Shown here: piece by piece, positions 1-6,319 of the stretch | Layout: each line of letters starts with the position of its first letter | Numbering within the stretch: the stretch's first letter is position 1 | Origin: VFBF01 sp034440275 | Lineage (GTDB): Bacteria; Pseudomonadota; Alphaproteobacteria; Caulobacterales; Aquidulcibacteraceae | NCBI GenBank assembly: GCA_034440275.1 | Contig: JAWXBS010000131.1 | Span: 1-10,335 of the forward strand | Length of the DNA stretch: 10,335 nt | Reading direction: 5' to 3' | Position numbers and translations under genes: made by a program | Notes under the pieces: model-generated | What the model was told of the DNA's origin: nothing | Database searches by the model: none | What the model saw: only the letters and a program-made list of their open reading frames with translations

Positions 1-131
1 ACGCCGTATGGCTCCCCCGCCACACCTTGCACTCGTCCTGCCGCCCCGCCGACACGCCGCATTGCCCGGCGGAGAGACTCTGATACTGACCGCTCCGGGT
101 ACTGATCACTGCGGCGCGGAGGCCCCACACC

Positions 132-1070
<939 letters not shown>

Positions 1071-1073
1071 GCG

Positions 1074-2062
1074 CTACGGCGGCGGCGGTGTCGCCGCAGG
1101 AGGCGCGTTCACCGGCAGATGCTGCGCGAGGAAGGTCTCGATCTCCCTCAGGTAGGCGATCAGGTTTTCCTTTTCCCACAAGAACGGCGAGTGGCCTTCG
1201 TCCTTGTACTCGACAAGTTTGACGCTGCGCCCCGCTTCCGTGCGCGCCCGCTTCATCATGCGCGCCTGCTGCACGGGCACGATGCCATCATCGTCGCCGT
1301 GCAGCAGCAGCACAGGCGCACGCGCTGCTGCGGCCTGTCGGCGCGGCGATGCGGCCTCGAGCGCGGCGCGGTCCGTCGACGGATCGCCGATCGCCTTCAC
1401 CCAATAGGCATACGCCATCGAACCGCGTCCTTCGTCGAAGCGCTCGCTCTCGAGCATTTCCGGCAAATCCGACACGCCCGCGATCGCGATCACGCACTTG
1501 TAGAGGTCCGGCGTCAGCGTCGCGCCCGCGAGCTCGGCGTATCCGCCATACGATCCGCCCATGATGCACACACGCGCACGGTCTGCGGCGCCGGTATCGA
1601 CGAGATGCTTCAGGCCGTCAGTGACGTCGTCCTGCATCCGCCTGCCCCACTGGCGGTAGCCCGCCTCCGTGAACGCGCGCCCGAATCCGGAACCGCCGCG
1701 AAAATTCGGACGGAACACCTGATAGCCGCGCGATGCGAGAAACTGCACTTCGCGATCGAAGCCGGAACTGTCGCGCGCTTCCGGCCCGCCGTGCGGCAGC
1801 ACGATCAGCGGACGGATGGCTTCTCCCGGCGCCACGCCGTTGGTGAGATAGCCCCAGAGATCGACGCCGTCGCGACTCTTGTAGGCGACCACTTTCGTCG
1901 GCGCGAACACCACGCCGACGAGCGCGTTGGAAACTGCAGCAAGGGGATCAATGCGCGCAGCGGTGCGATCGTAGATGAGGTACGCGCCCGGCTCGTCGTG
2001 CGCCTCGACGTACAACAGCCATATCTTCTGGTCGTCCGAGAGGTCCAGCAGATTGATGTTCG
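1074..2062 (-). pseudogene. S9 (prolyl oligopeptidase-type) peptidase, C-terminal catalytic part, separated by insertion
   Basis: This is the alpha/beta-hydrolase domain of an S9-family serine peptidase. The part encodes 326 native residues after the target duplication. The oxyanion-region LPHGGP, the nucleophile motif GGSYGGY, HGDDDGIVP with the probable catalytic Asp, and DEGHSP with the catalytic His are all present, in the expected order and spacing (about S520, D608 and H640 in the rejoined protein). The native frame stays open across the insertion edge into the element, up to a GTG at 2135 inside the transposase gene, but no convincing ribosome-binding site precedes that GTG. The signal peptide and propeller-like region lie 3 kb away at 5128-6183. 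The catalytic residues look undamaged, which suggests a recent insertion (inference). The C-terminus ends in a proline run and meets prs tail to tail. Confidence 0.9.
2055..2062. repeat. Target-site duplication, left copy (GATGTTCG)
   Basis: The 8-bp sequence GATGTTCG directly abuts the left terminal inverted repeat and recurs exactly at 5128-5135 next to the right one. In the peptidase frame (minus strand) both copies encode the Asn-Ile codons AAC ATC, and removing the insertion plus one copy restores an uninterrupted reading frame. IS1-family elements are known to make 8-10 bp duplications. Confidence 0.93.
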
Positions 2063-2084
2063 GGTGGTGTCCTAGTTGCGGTCC
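2063..2084 (+). repeat. Left terminal inverted repeat of the element
   Basis: This 22-bp end begins GGTGGTGTCCTA and pairs with the reverse complement of 5106-5127, with mismatches only at positions 4, 13 and 14. Similarity stops abruptly after position 22. The transposase stop codon (2072-2074) lies inside this repeat, so the coding region runs to within 9 bases of the tip. Confidence 0.92.
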
Positions 2085-2953
2085 TCCGCTTTGAACCAGC
2101 GGCCCCCGGCGCCTTGGACCGGGCTTCCCGTCCACGCGGTCCGCTCAACCATCTCCTCGATTGACCACAGGCGGCTGGAAACCCCCGCCGCCATGGCCGG
2201 GGTAATCTTGAGGGTCTTGTGGATGCGGCAGAAGTTGTAATGGCAGAAGTGGAGCGCCACCGCCGCCTGCAGGTTTTCCAGCTTCTTGGAAAACCCGTTG
2301 GTCAGGCGCGTAAACCGACGCATCGACATGCGCATGGTCAAGTTCTGGCGCTCAACGTGGCTCGTGGTGATGTCGGCGGACGCGGGCCGACCCACAAGCA
2401 CCGTCTTCGCCGTCGAGACGACGCGCGGCGGAGAGTAGCGTCCGGGTTCAACAGGTTCAGCCTCGTAGGCTTTGACGATCTGGGCATAGTCCACGTCGAT
2501 CCCGAACGCTTCTTCGACGGCGGTCACATAGGAGTTGAGCCCGTCCGTCGAAAGCTGGACGCGGTTGGAAAGACGGCTCGCGAGGTCCTTCATGAAGATG
2601 GTCGCGTTCGTCGTCGTGCGCTTGCCCACGAGGTAAACCGGGACCAGCTTCGTATCGGCGTCCAGCGCCACGAAGGTCCATTGATCGCCAACGCGGGCGC
2701 GGTCGTCTTCGCGCGTTACTCGGGACTGCTTCTTTCCTACGTACGCCCAAATTTCGTCGGCCTGCAGCTTTTTACAGGTCAGCTCGCGCATCTCTTCGTC
2801 CATGATCTTGGCGCAGACAGCACCGACGCGAAGCGCCAGCCGCATGATCGTATCGCGGTGCGTGTCGGTCATGCGCTCCATGGAGCGGATCGAATTGCCT
2901 TCAACCAGACCGGCGATGATCTGGGATTGCTTGGCGAGGGAGAGGCGGCTCAT
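2072..2953 (-). CDS. IS1-family-like DDE transposase
   Basis: This 293-aa protein is predicted to cut and join the element ends. An N-terminal helix-turn-helix-like region (about residues 10-45) is followed by a DDE catalytic core: D66 in LQADEIWAYVG, D137 in LSTDGLNSY, and E201 in HVERQNLTMRMSMRR. The downstream stretch ending in HYNFCRIHKTLKITPAM is typical of the IS1-like group found in alphaproteobacteria. Unlike classical IS1, which makes its transposase by frameshifting between insA and insB, this is one continuous frame. I chose the start MSRLSLAKQ because the family begins there and because the longer frame upstream would run through the promoter/palindrome region. The ribosome-binding site is weak (GGA about 12 bases upstream). 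The last residues overlap the left terminal repeat. The gene appears intact, so the element may still be active. Confidence 0.92.
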   Translation of the reverse strand: MSRLSLAKQSQIIAGLVEGNSIRSMERMTDTHRDTIMRLALRVGAVCAKIMDEEMRELTCKKLQADEIWAYVGKKQSRVTREDDRARVGDQWTFVALDADTKLVPVYLVGKRTTTNATIFMKDLASRLSNRVQLSTDGLNSYVTAVEEAFGIDVDYAQIVKAYEAEPVEPGRYSPPRVVSTAKTVLVGRPASADITTSHVERQNLTMRMSMRRFTRLTNGFSKKLENLQAAVALHFCHYNFCRIHKTLKITPAMAAGVSSRLWSIEEMVERTAWTGSPVQGAGGRWFKAEDRN

Positions 2954-2973
2954 GGGTTGTTCCGTTCTGCTGT

Positions 2974-3023
2974 TGTATGCAATGTAGTTGACACGCCTCG
3001 CGCTGTCAATGAGAGTGCATACA
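2974..3023. promoter_or_regulatory. Nested palindromic operator-like site between transposase and HTH gene
   Basis: A perfectly centred 50-bp arrangement: outer arms TGTATGCA (2974-2981) and TGCATACA (3016-3023), inner arms TTGACA (2988-2993) and TGTCAA (3004-3009), all symmetric about 2998.5. The inner arms double as a -35 box for each direction. The outer right arm ends on the A of the HTH gene's ATG. The divergent HTH gene next to it suggests an operator for that protein (inference). No good -10 box is visible for the plus-strand gene. Confidence 0.6.
2981..3009 (-). promoter_or_regulatory. Probable promoter of the transposase gene
   Basis: On the minus strand a perfect -35 box TTGACA (3009-3004) is followed after 17 bases by TACATT (2986-2981), a 4/6 match to the -10 consensus. 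It lies within the symmetric palindrome 2974-3023, so any protein bound there would cover the promoter. The transposase ATG is about 28 bases beyond the -10 box. Confidence 0.5.
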
Positions 3024-3250
3024 TGGATTTCAAAAAAGCGACCGACGTCCTTTGCGACGGCGTCACACATCAGGAATTGGCCGAAGCATTGGGGGTGTCC
3101 CTCGCGAGCGTTCGGCAGGCGCGTCTAGGAAAGGACGCGAAGGCTCACCGCGCTCCGCCGGCAGGGTGGGAGCGTGCCGCGCTCAAGCTCGCCGAGGCTC
3201 GCGCCAAGGCGATTCAGAAGCTCATCGACCAGTTGAGGGATGTTGGATGA
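3023..3250 (+). CDS. Small helix-turn-helix DNA-binding protein, passenger of the element
   Basis: This 75-aa protein has a compact helix-turn-helix of the Cro/C1-like sort at about residues 15-35 (THQELAEALGVSLASVRQAR), followed by a basic linker and a C-terminal helix rich in Ala, Lys and Arg. I recall similar small proteins in alphaproteobacterial mobile DNA but cannot name a family. The start ATG at 3023 is chosen because everything upstream in this frame is antisense to the transposase; only a weak GAGAG precedes it. It is divergent from the transposase over a symmetric palindrome and overlaps the next gene by ATGA. The likely role is repressor of the transposase and of its own operon (inference from placement). 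Confidence 0.75.
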   Translation: MDFKKATDVLCDGVTHQELAEALGVSLASVRQARLGKDAKAHRAPPAGWERAALKLAEARAKAIQKLIDQLRDVG

Positions 3251-3579
3251 AAAGCTGCCCGCTTGTCGTCATCGAATGGGAAGACAGCATCCGCCCCGCG
3301 TCGTCGTGGACGTTCCTGGCTGACTACGCCGCAACGCCGCCGCCGAGGATCTCGTCGGTCGGGTGGCTCATCGACGACGGCGCCGACATGAAGGCGCTAG
3401 CGCCCAATGTCGGCGGGGACGAAAACAGCGCGCAGGCCTGCGGGATAATCCGCATTCCTACGCGCTGCATCGTCTCAGTTCGGAGACTGAAGGAGCCCGC
3501 TAGGGCTTCTTCTTCTGGCCCCTCTCCTCGTCTTGCGAGAGCGCCGAGCCGTACACACGGGCGCGCTCCGAAGCGGTGA
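3247..3579 (+). CDS. Conserved phage/plasmid-type hypothetical protein
   Basis: A 110-aa protein whose first 81 residues resemble a group of small proteins common in phages and plasmids of proteobacteria. These have a strand rich in W/E at the start (VVIEWEDS), SVGWLIDDG in the middle, and CGIIRIPTRCIVSVRRL at the end of the core. I know no function for that group. Its ATG overlaps the TGA of the HTH gene, so translation is probably coupled. Residues after about 82 are low-complexity Arg/Ser/Pro and overlap, on the opposite strand, the 48-aa gene at 3500-3646. The tail may therefore be a non-conserved extension after loss of an earlier stop (inference). Confidence 0.6.
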   Translation: MKSCPLVVIEWEDSIRPASSWTFLADYAATPPPRISSVGWLIDDGADMKALAPNVGGDENSAQACGIIRIPTRCIVSVRRLKEPARASSSGPSPRLARAPSRTHGRAPKR

Positions 3580-3646
3580 GGTTGTCCTTGCTGAGGCCGC
3601 GAGCGGCGAGCGTGGACACGGGCGGTTTGGTCGTCTTCTTCGCCAT
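3500..3646 (-). CDS. Small basic protein, 48 aa, function unknown
   Basis: A 48-residue open frame with a strong ribosome-binding site (AGGAAAGGA) placed 6 bases before the ATG. The product begins MAKKTTKPPVSTLAARGLSK and ends in GQKKKP, with a lysine-rich start and end. It resembles short alphaproteobacterial proteins of the form K-rich head, SxLAAxxL core, SQDE, K-rich tail, whose function is unknown. It overlaps the 3' end of the plus-strand gene 3247-3579 by 80 bases in antisense. The ribosome-binding site and composition argue that it is real; independent expression is not shown. Confidence 0.55.
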   Translation of the reverse strand: MAKKTTKPPVSTLAARGLSKDNLTASERARVYGSALSQDEERGQKKKP

Positions 3647-3898
3647 TTGGCGATCCTTTCCTAATATCCGTTCTTGACGGATTCATCGAGAGTCGATATG
3701 TGAAAGAGATCGGCGGCGACGAACGATGCGGTTACGCTATTCCGCACCGCTCGCCTGACCCGCTAACGTTTTAACGTGCGAGTTTTGCGCACTGAGCAAC
3801 ACCTGCCTTTCCGGTTACGCCCGGGTCGAGGGGGCTGGTTAGCGGTCGCGAACCGCCGTTTATGGGCCGCAGGCGCTGATACGCCTGCGGCCCAATCT
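3647..3898. other. Gap inside the element without a recognisable gene
   Basis: About 250 bases separate the 48-aa and 182-aa minus-strand genes. I see no open frame with a supporting ribosome-binding site, no tRNA shape and no transposon end. The only clear structure is the long hairpin at 3863-3894. A tandem TAACGT near 3763-3776 and a short GCGGT/ACCGC hairpin near 3842-3856 are weaker features. The stretch presumably holds the end of the 182-aa transcript and the promoter of the 48-aa gene. Confidence 0.5.
3863..3894 (-). terminator. Perfect 13-bp hairpin just after the 182-aa gene
   Basis: The arms 3863-3875 and 3882-3894 pair perfectly (GGGCCGCAGGCG with CGCCTGCGGCCC plus a T-A closing pair) around a 6-base loop. 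The hairpin begins 4 bases after the stop codon of the minus-strand 182-aa gene. Position and strength suit a transcription stop or an mRNA 3' end, but no T-run follows on either strand, so it is not a standard intrinsic terminator. Confidence 0.5.
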
Positions 3899-4447
3899 CT
3901 ATGTGGCATCGTTGGAATGCTCGATCGCAACGCGACCCGAAGCGTGGCGCTGGTCCTCTGGCACGAAATACCAGTCTTGATGACCCTCGCGTCTCATTCC
4001 GCCTTCTTGAGAAAGGCGATACAACGACATCCCGAATGTTTTTGAGTGAACTTGCCGCCCCGTTGCGTCCTCGTACGCGCGCTTCAGTTGCGAGGCGCGC
4101 ACGGGGTTTGGAAACGCGATCCGAGCCCGGTCGAGTATAAACTCCTTCACGGTCTGGGATTTGGGGTTCTCGGACGAGGCCATCTCCGCGACGGCGTCGA
4201 ATTCCCTTTGTAATGCTGGAGGCATCGTCGGCGCCTTCGCCAATTCTGAAGCCAAGTCGAAGCCGAACAGATCCGCCGTCGAGTAGCAGCGGTTCGCCAT
4301 TTGCTGGAGATGGGTCTGTCGTTGGTTCAGTGCGTCCACCTCGTGGTAGAGCGAATCCAACCGCAACTGATTGTGAGCGTGCTCGTTGGCGATGTCCCGA
4401 AACAGCTGGATCGTTCGGCGGACGACCGCCTCTGTGTCCTCGTCCAT
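3899..4447 (-). CDS. Unknown protein with coiled-coil-like N-terminus and probable winged-helix C-terminus
   Basis: A 182-aa protein. Residues 1-55 are strongly helical with heptad-like spacing (e.g. LFRDIANEHAHNQLRLDSLY), probably a coiled coil. Residues about 97-163 (from QTVKEFILDRA through KTFGMSLYRLSQEGGMRREG to WYFVP) look like a winged-helix DNA-binding fold, with the KTFGMSLYRLSQEG stretch as recognition helix and RREG..DWYFVP as the wing. This fold call comes from pattern, not from a match. The ATG has AAGGGCG about 7 bases upstream. It is divergent from the 99-aa gene at 4593, with 145 bases between, and is followed by a strong hairpin. A DNA-binding regulator or an accessory protein of the element is possible (inference). 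Confidence 0.7.
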   Translation of the reverse strand: MDEDTEAVVRRTIQLFRDIANEHAHNQLRLDSLYHEVDALNQRQTHLQQMANRCYSTADLFGFDLASELAKAPTMPPALQREFDAVAEMASSENPKSQTVKEFILDRARIAFPNPVRASQLKRAYEDATGRQVHSKTFGMSLYRLSQEGGMRREGHQDWYFVPEDQRHASGRVAIEHSNDAT

Positions 4448-4592
4448 GTGATTCGCCCTTGATCATGCCTCCAGATACCATCTTGATACGGTGCCCGTCT
4501 ACAGGGGGTGGAGTCCAGAACAAACAACGCACGCCGTAACTGTGTAAGGTTTCGTTAACTGATTCCCATTGGAACGGGTGGAAGGAGAGGAA

Positions 4593-4892
4593 ATGGAGGT
4601 TTCTGCGGATCAGCTGAAGGCGGCTATTGAGGGCATGCACGGCGGCGAGGCCATGCTCGTCCAGACCGTGCCCGTCCATGAGACCTTCGGCGCTGACACG
4701 GTCTGGGAGGGTCTTGTCCACGTCTTCGACCTGTCCGGGCATCCTAAGGCGACGCGTGCCTATGCGTGGTCCTCGCCTATCGAGGGAAGCGAGCGGCGGA
4801 AGTTCTATGCGGTGCTGCATGTCCCGCCTGTTGTGTCGCCAGTGGACGCCGTGAGAGCGTCCATTGTGGCGGATCACAGGGGGAAGGCATGA
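4593..4892 (+). CDS. Conserved hypothetical protein, 99 aa, passenger of the element
   Basis: A 99-aa soluble protein with a compact, conserved-looking core: MLVQTVPVHETFGADTVWEG, then LVHVFDLSGHPKATRAYAWS, then RRKFYAVLHVPPVVSPVDAV. I recall this arrangement from small alphaproteobacterial hypothetical proteins, often near mobile DNA, but no function is known to me. The start is set by a strong ribosome-binding site (AAGGAGAGG) a few bases before the ATG at 4593; the upstream TTG at 4569 in the same frame has none. The stop overlaps the next ATG (ATGA), which implies translational coupling with the membrane protein that follows. Upstream sequence is noticeably richer in A+T than the host genes. 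Confidence 0.7.
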   Translation: MEVSADQLKAAIEGMHGGEAMLVQTVPVHETFGADTVWEGLVHVFDLSGHPKATRAYAWSSPIEGSERRKFYAVLHVPPVVSPVDAVRASIVADHRGKA

Positions 4893-5104
4893 AGGAAGCG
4901 GACAAGAAGCGCGATGCTCCAGCGCCCCACCATCCTCCGTTGCTGCTGCAAATAATTGGTGTGCTTATCGCGCTGTTTGGGTATCCGACGTTTATGTATT
5001 GGCAGGCCAAAGCAAAGGCCCAGCACGCGCACGAGATATGCGACAACGACCGCGCAGAGGCCGCGCGCGGAGGGCCGCCGGTTCCCAGCGGATGCAATCC
5101 CTAA
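4889..5104 (+). CDS. Small single-pass membrane protein, 71 aa
   Basis: A 71-aa protein: a charged N-terminus (KEADKKRDAPAP), one hydrophobic segment at about residues 18-38 (LLLQIIGVLIALFGYPTF and onward), then a hydrophilic C-terminal part with two cysteines (C51, C69). A purine-rich GGGGGAAGG precedes the ATG, which overlaps the stop of the 99-aa gene. The TAA ends one base before the right terminal repeat, so the gene fills the element to its end. Function unknown; a holin- or toxin-like role cannot be argued from sequence alone. Confidence 0.6.
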   Translation: MKEADKKRDAPAPHHPPLLLQIIGVLIALFGYPTFMYWQAKAKAQHAHEICDNDRAEAARGGPPVPSGCNP

Positions 5105-5105
5105 C

Positions 5106-5127
5106 GGACCGCACTTAGGACACTACC
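5106..5127 (-). repeat. Right terminal inverted repeat of the element
   Basis: Read inward on the minus strand it begins GGTAGTGTCCTAAGTG and matches the left end at 19 of 22 positions. The 8-bp duplication GATGTTCG follows directly outside it. The peptidase N-terminal frame runs through this repeat and stops just beyond it, at 5101-5103. Confidence 0.92.
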
Positions 5128-5135
5128 GATGTTCG
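5128..5135. repeat. Target-site duplication, right copy (GATGTTCG)
   Basis: Exact second copy of 2055-2062, directly outside the right terminal repeat. It carries the Asn-Ile codons of the interrupted peptidase. Confidence 0.93.
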
Positions 5136-6206
5136 CAGCGTGGTTGAGAAATCCGTCGATGGCGGCAAGGTGGCGACCGAGCGCGCGATCCTTGCCGATG
5201 CATTCATAGCGCTGCACGTCGGCGCATGCCGCGAGAAGCTCCCCGGTGATCTGGTCGATGAGCGCACCGTCGATGTCGGCGCGCGGGTGTTCGATGAGGG
5301 GCGCGCCGTATTCGCCGGTGACGGCATTGTAGGCGTAGAGCGCATTGAGATCACGGCCAGCGGGGCGCGCGGAGACGTATACCTGGCCCACGCCCGGCGC
5401 GGCGTTGTACGGTTCGAATTCATCGGCGTTGATTGCGGCGGCGCGTTTTTCCTCGAAGAACTGGATCCATTCCCGCGTGCCAGGCGTGCGCCGGAACATG
5501 CGGTAGCCGGAGTTGCGATACATCTCGTCGCGCCGCAGGATCGGCGTGCCGTGGAGATCGAGCGCCCAATAGGTCGTATTCCAGTTGCCGACTTCAACCC
5601 GCTGCACGCGGCCCGTGTTGACGTTGGCCTTCCAGAGCGCGAGCCCGATATCCGCGTAGGCGGCGAGCAGCACATGCTCTGGATCATGCGGCAGGCGACT
5701 AACGAGCTTTGTCGCTGCGTAGGAAACGGCGAGGCGGCTGGTCTGGTTTTCGAACATGGTGACGGTCGCGCCACCCGTACGCGGCGAGGACAGCACGCGA
5801 GATATCCAAGGCGAGTCGTCTTCGCGGCGCACCAGCTTGAACCTGGCGCCGATGAGGAGGCGCTCGTCGTTCTTCCAGCCCACCCATGCGAGCCCGACGC
5901 CCTCCGCCTCGACCGCCCTTTGAACCGTGCTCCATCGACCGGTTTGCCGATCGAAAACCACGAGCATCTGAGCGTCTTCAAGATGCTTGATGCCCGCAAT
6001 GTAGCGGCCGGAGGGTGACAGCGACGCGCTGGTGAAGTTCGGGCCCGCGGCGAACTGCTCGACGGTCGGCCGGGCCGGTGCGACGGCGGCGGCCGGCGCC
6101 GATGGAGCCGCCGGACTCTGTCCTGCAGCGCCGCTTGCGCACAGGACCGATAGCGCAAGCGCCGCAATGCACTTTTTCAGCATATCCCATCCCCCGCCAC
6201 GCCCCT

Positions 6207-6235
6207 GCCTAGCACGCCGAAAATCGCGCAATCAA
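6207..6235 (-). promoter_or_regulatory. Possible promoter of the S9 peptidase gene
   Basis: On the minus strand TTGATT (6235-6230) is followed 16 bases later by GCTAGGC (6213-6207). This resembles the TTGAC..GCTAnA type of housekeeping promoter known in Caulobacter. It lies about 24 bases before the ATG at 6183. Weak match only. Confidence 0.3.
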
Positions 6236-6252
6236 TCTCAGGTCCGCAGGCA

Positions 6253-6280
6253 TTGACGGGACGTCGTGTTCCGCGACAGT
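6253..6280 (+). promoter_or_regulatory. Possible promoter of the hydrolase-permease-ligase operon
   Basis: TTGACGG (6253-6259) fits the TTGACGS -35 element of Caulobacter-type promoters exactly. The -10 candidate GCGACAGT (6273-6280), 13 bases on, matches GCTAnAWC only in part. It lies in the 136-base divergent gap before the ATG at 6320. Confidence 0.3.
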
Positions 6281-6319
6281 TCGGATCACGGGAGCGCCCG
6301 GGGCGCACAAGGGGAGCTC

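Larger units (their letters stand above)
2063..5127. mobile_element. IS1-family-like transporter insertion element, 3065 bp, with passenger genes
   Basis: Seen directly: 22-bp terminal inverted repeats with 19 matches (2063-2084 and 5106-5127), an exact 8-bp flanking duplication, one DDE transposase gene reading outward at the left end, and a host gene that becomes continuous when the segment is removed. The tips read GGTGGTG and GGTAGTG. Known IS1 ends begin GGTGATG and GGTAATG, and the duplication length also fits IS1. Typical IS1-family elements are about 0.7-1.2 kb; this one is about 3 kb and carries six additional small genes unrelated to transposition chemistry. That makes it a transporter-type IS (inference). 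No second transposase or internal copy of the ends was found by eye, so it does not look like a composite transposon. The boundaries are base-exact. Confidence 0.92.
5101..6183 (-). pseudogene. S9 (prolyl oligopeptidase-type) peptidase, N-terminal part, truncated by insertion
   Basis: The open frame encodes 360 aa: 352 native residues, then eight (GSVLSAVR) read from the element before an in-frame TAG. The start at 6183 is supported by a GGGGGATGGG stretch before the ATG and by a clear signal peptide, MLKKCIAALALSVLCASGAAG, predicted cut near residue 21-22, so the product was exported. Residues about 45-345 have the repeated-strand character of an S9 propeller (ASLSPSGRYIAGI, MLVVFDRQTGRW, ALYAYNAVTG). 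All catalytic motifs are in the other piece at 1074-2062, so this fragment cannot be an active peptidase. Rejoined, the frame reads FLNHAANI then NLLDLSDDQK, giving about 678 aa, a normal length for the family. It is divergent from the lipoprotein gene at 6320. Confidence 0.9.

Noticed and set aside
1082..1097. Hairpin GCGGCG-GTGT-CGCCGC near the prs / peptidase junction, considered as a terminator
   Set aside because: It falls within the GC-rich Pro/Ala codons at the peptidase 3' end, has only 6 pairs and no T-run.
2219..3022. Upstream extension of the HTH frame antisense to the transposase
   Set aside because: Only the part from the ATG at 3023 has protein-like composition; the rest is the transposase read backwards.
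3771..4877. Long minus-strand open frame of 368 codons across the element's right half
   Set aside because: It crosses the divergent intergenic gap and is antisense to the 99-aa gene and out of frame with the better-supported 182-aa gene. Its product is Arg/Gly/Pro-rich low complexity without motifs.
2063..5127. Composite transposon made of two insertion sequences
   Set aside because: Only one transposase and one pair of ends are visible; no second IS copy lies at the right end.
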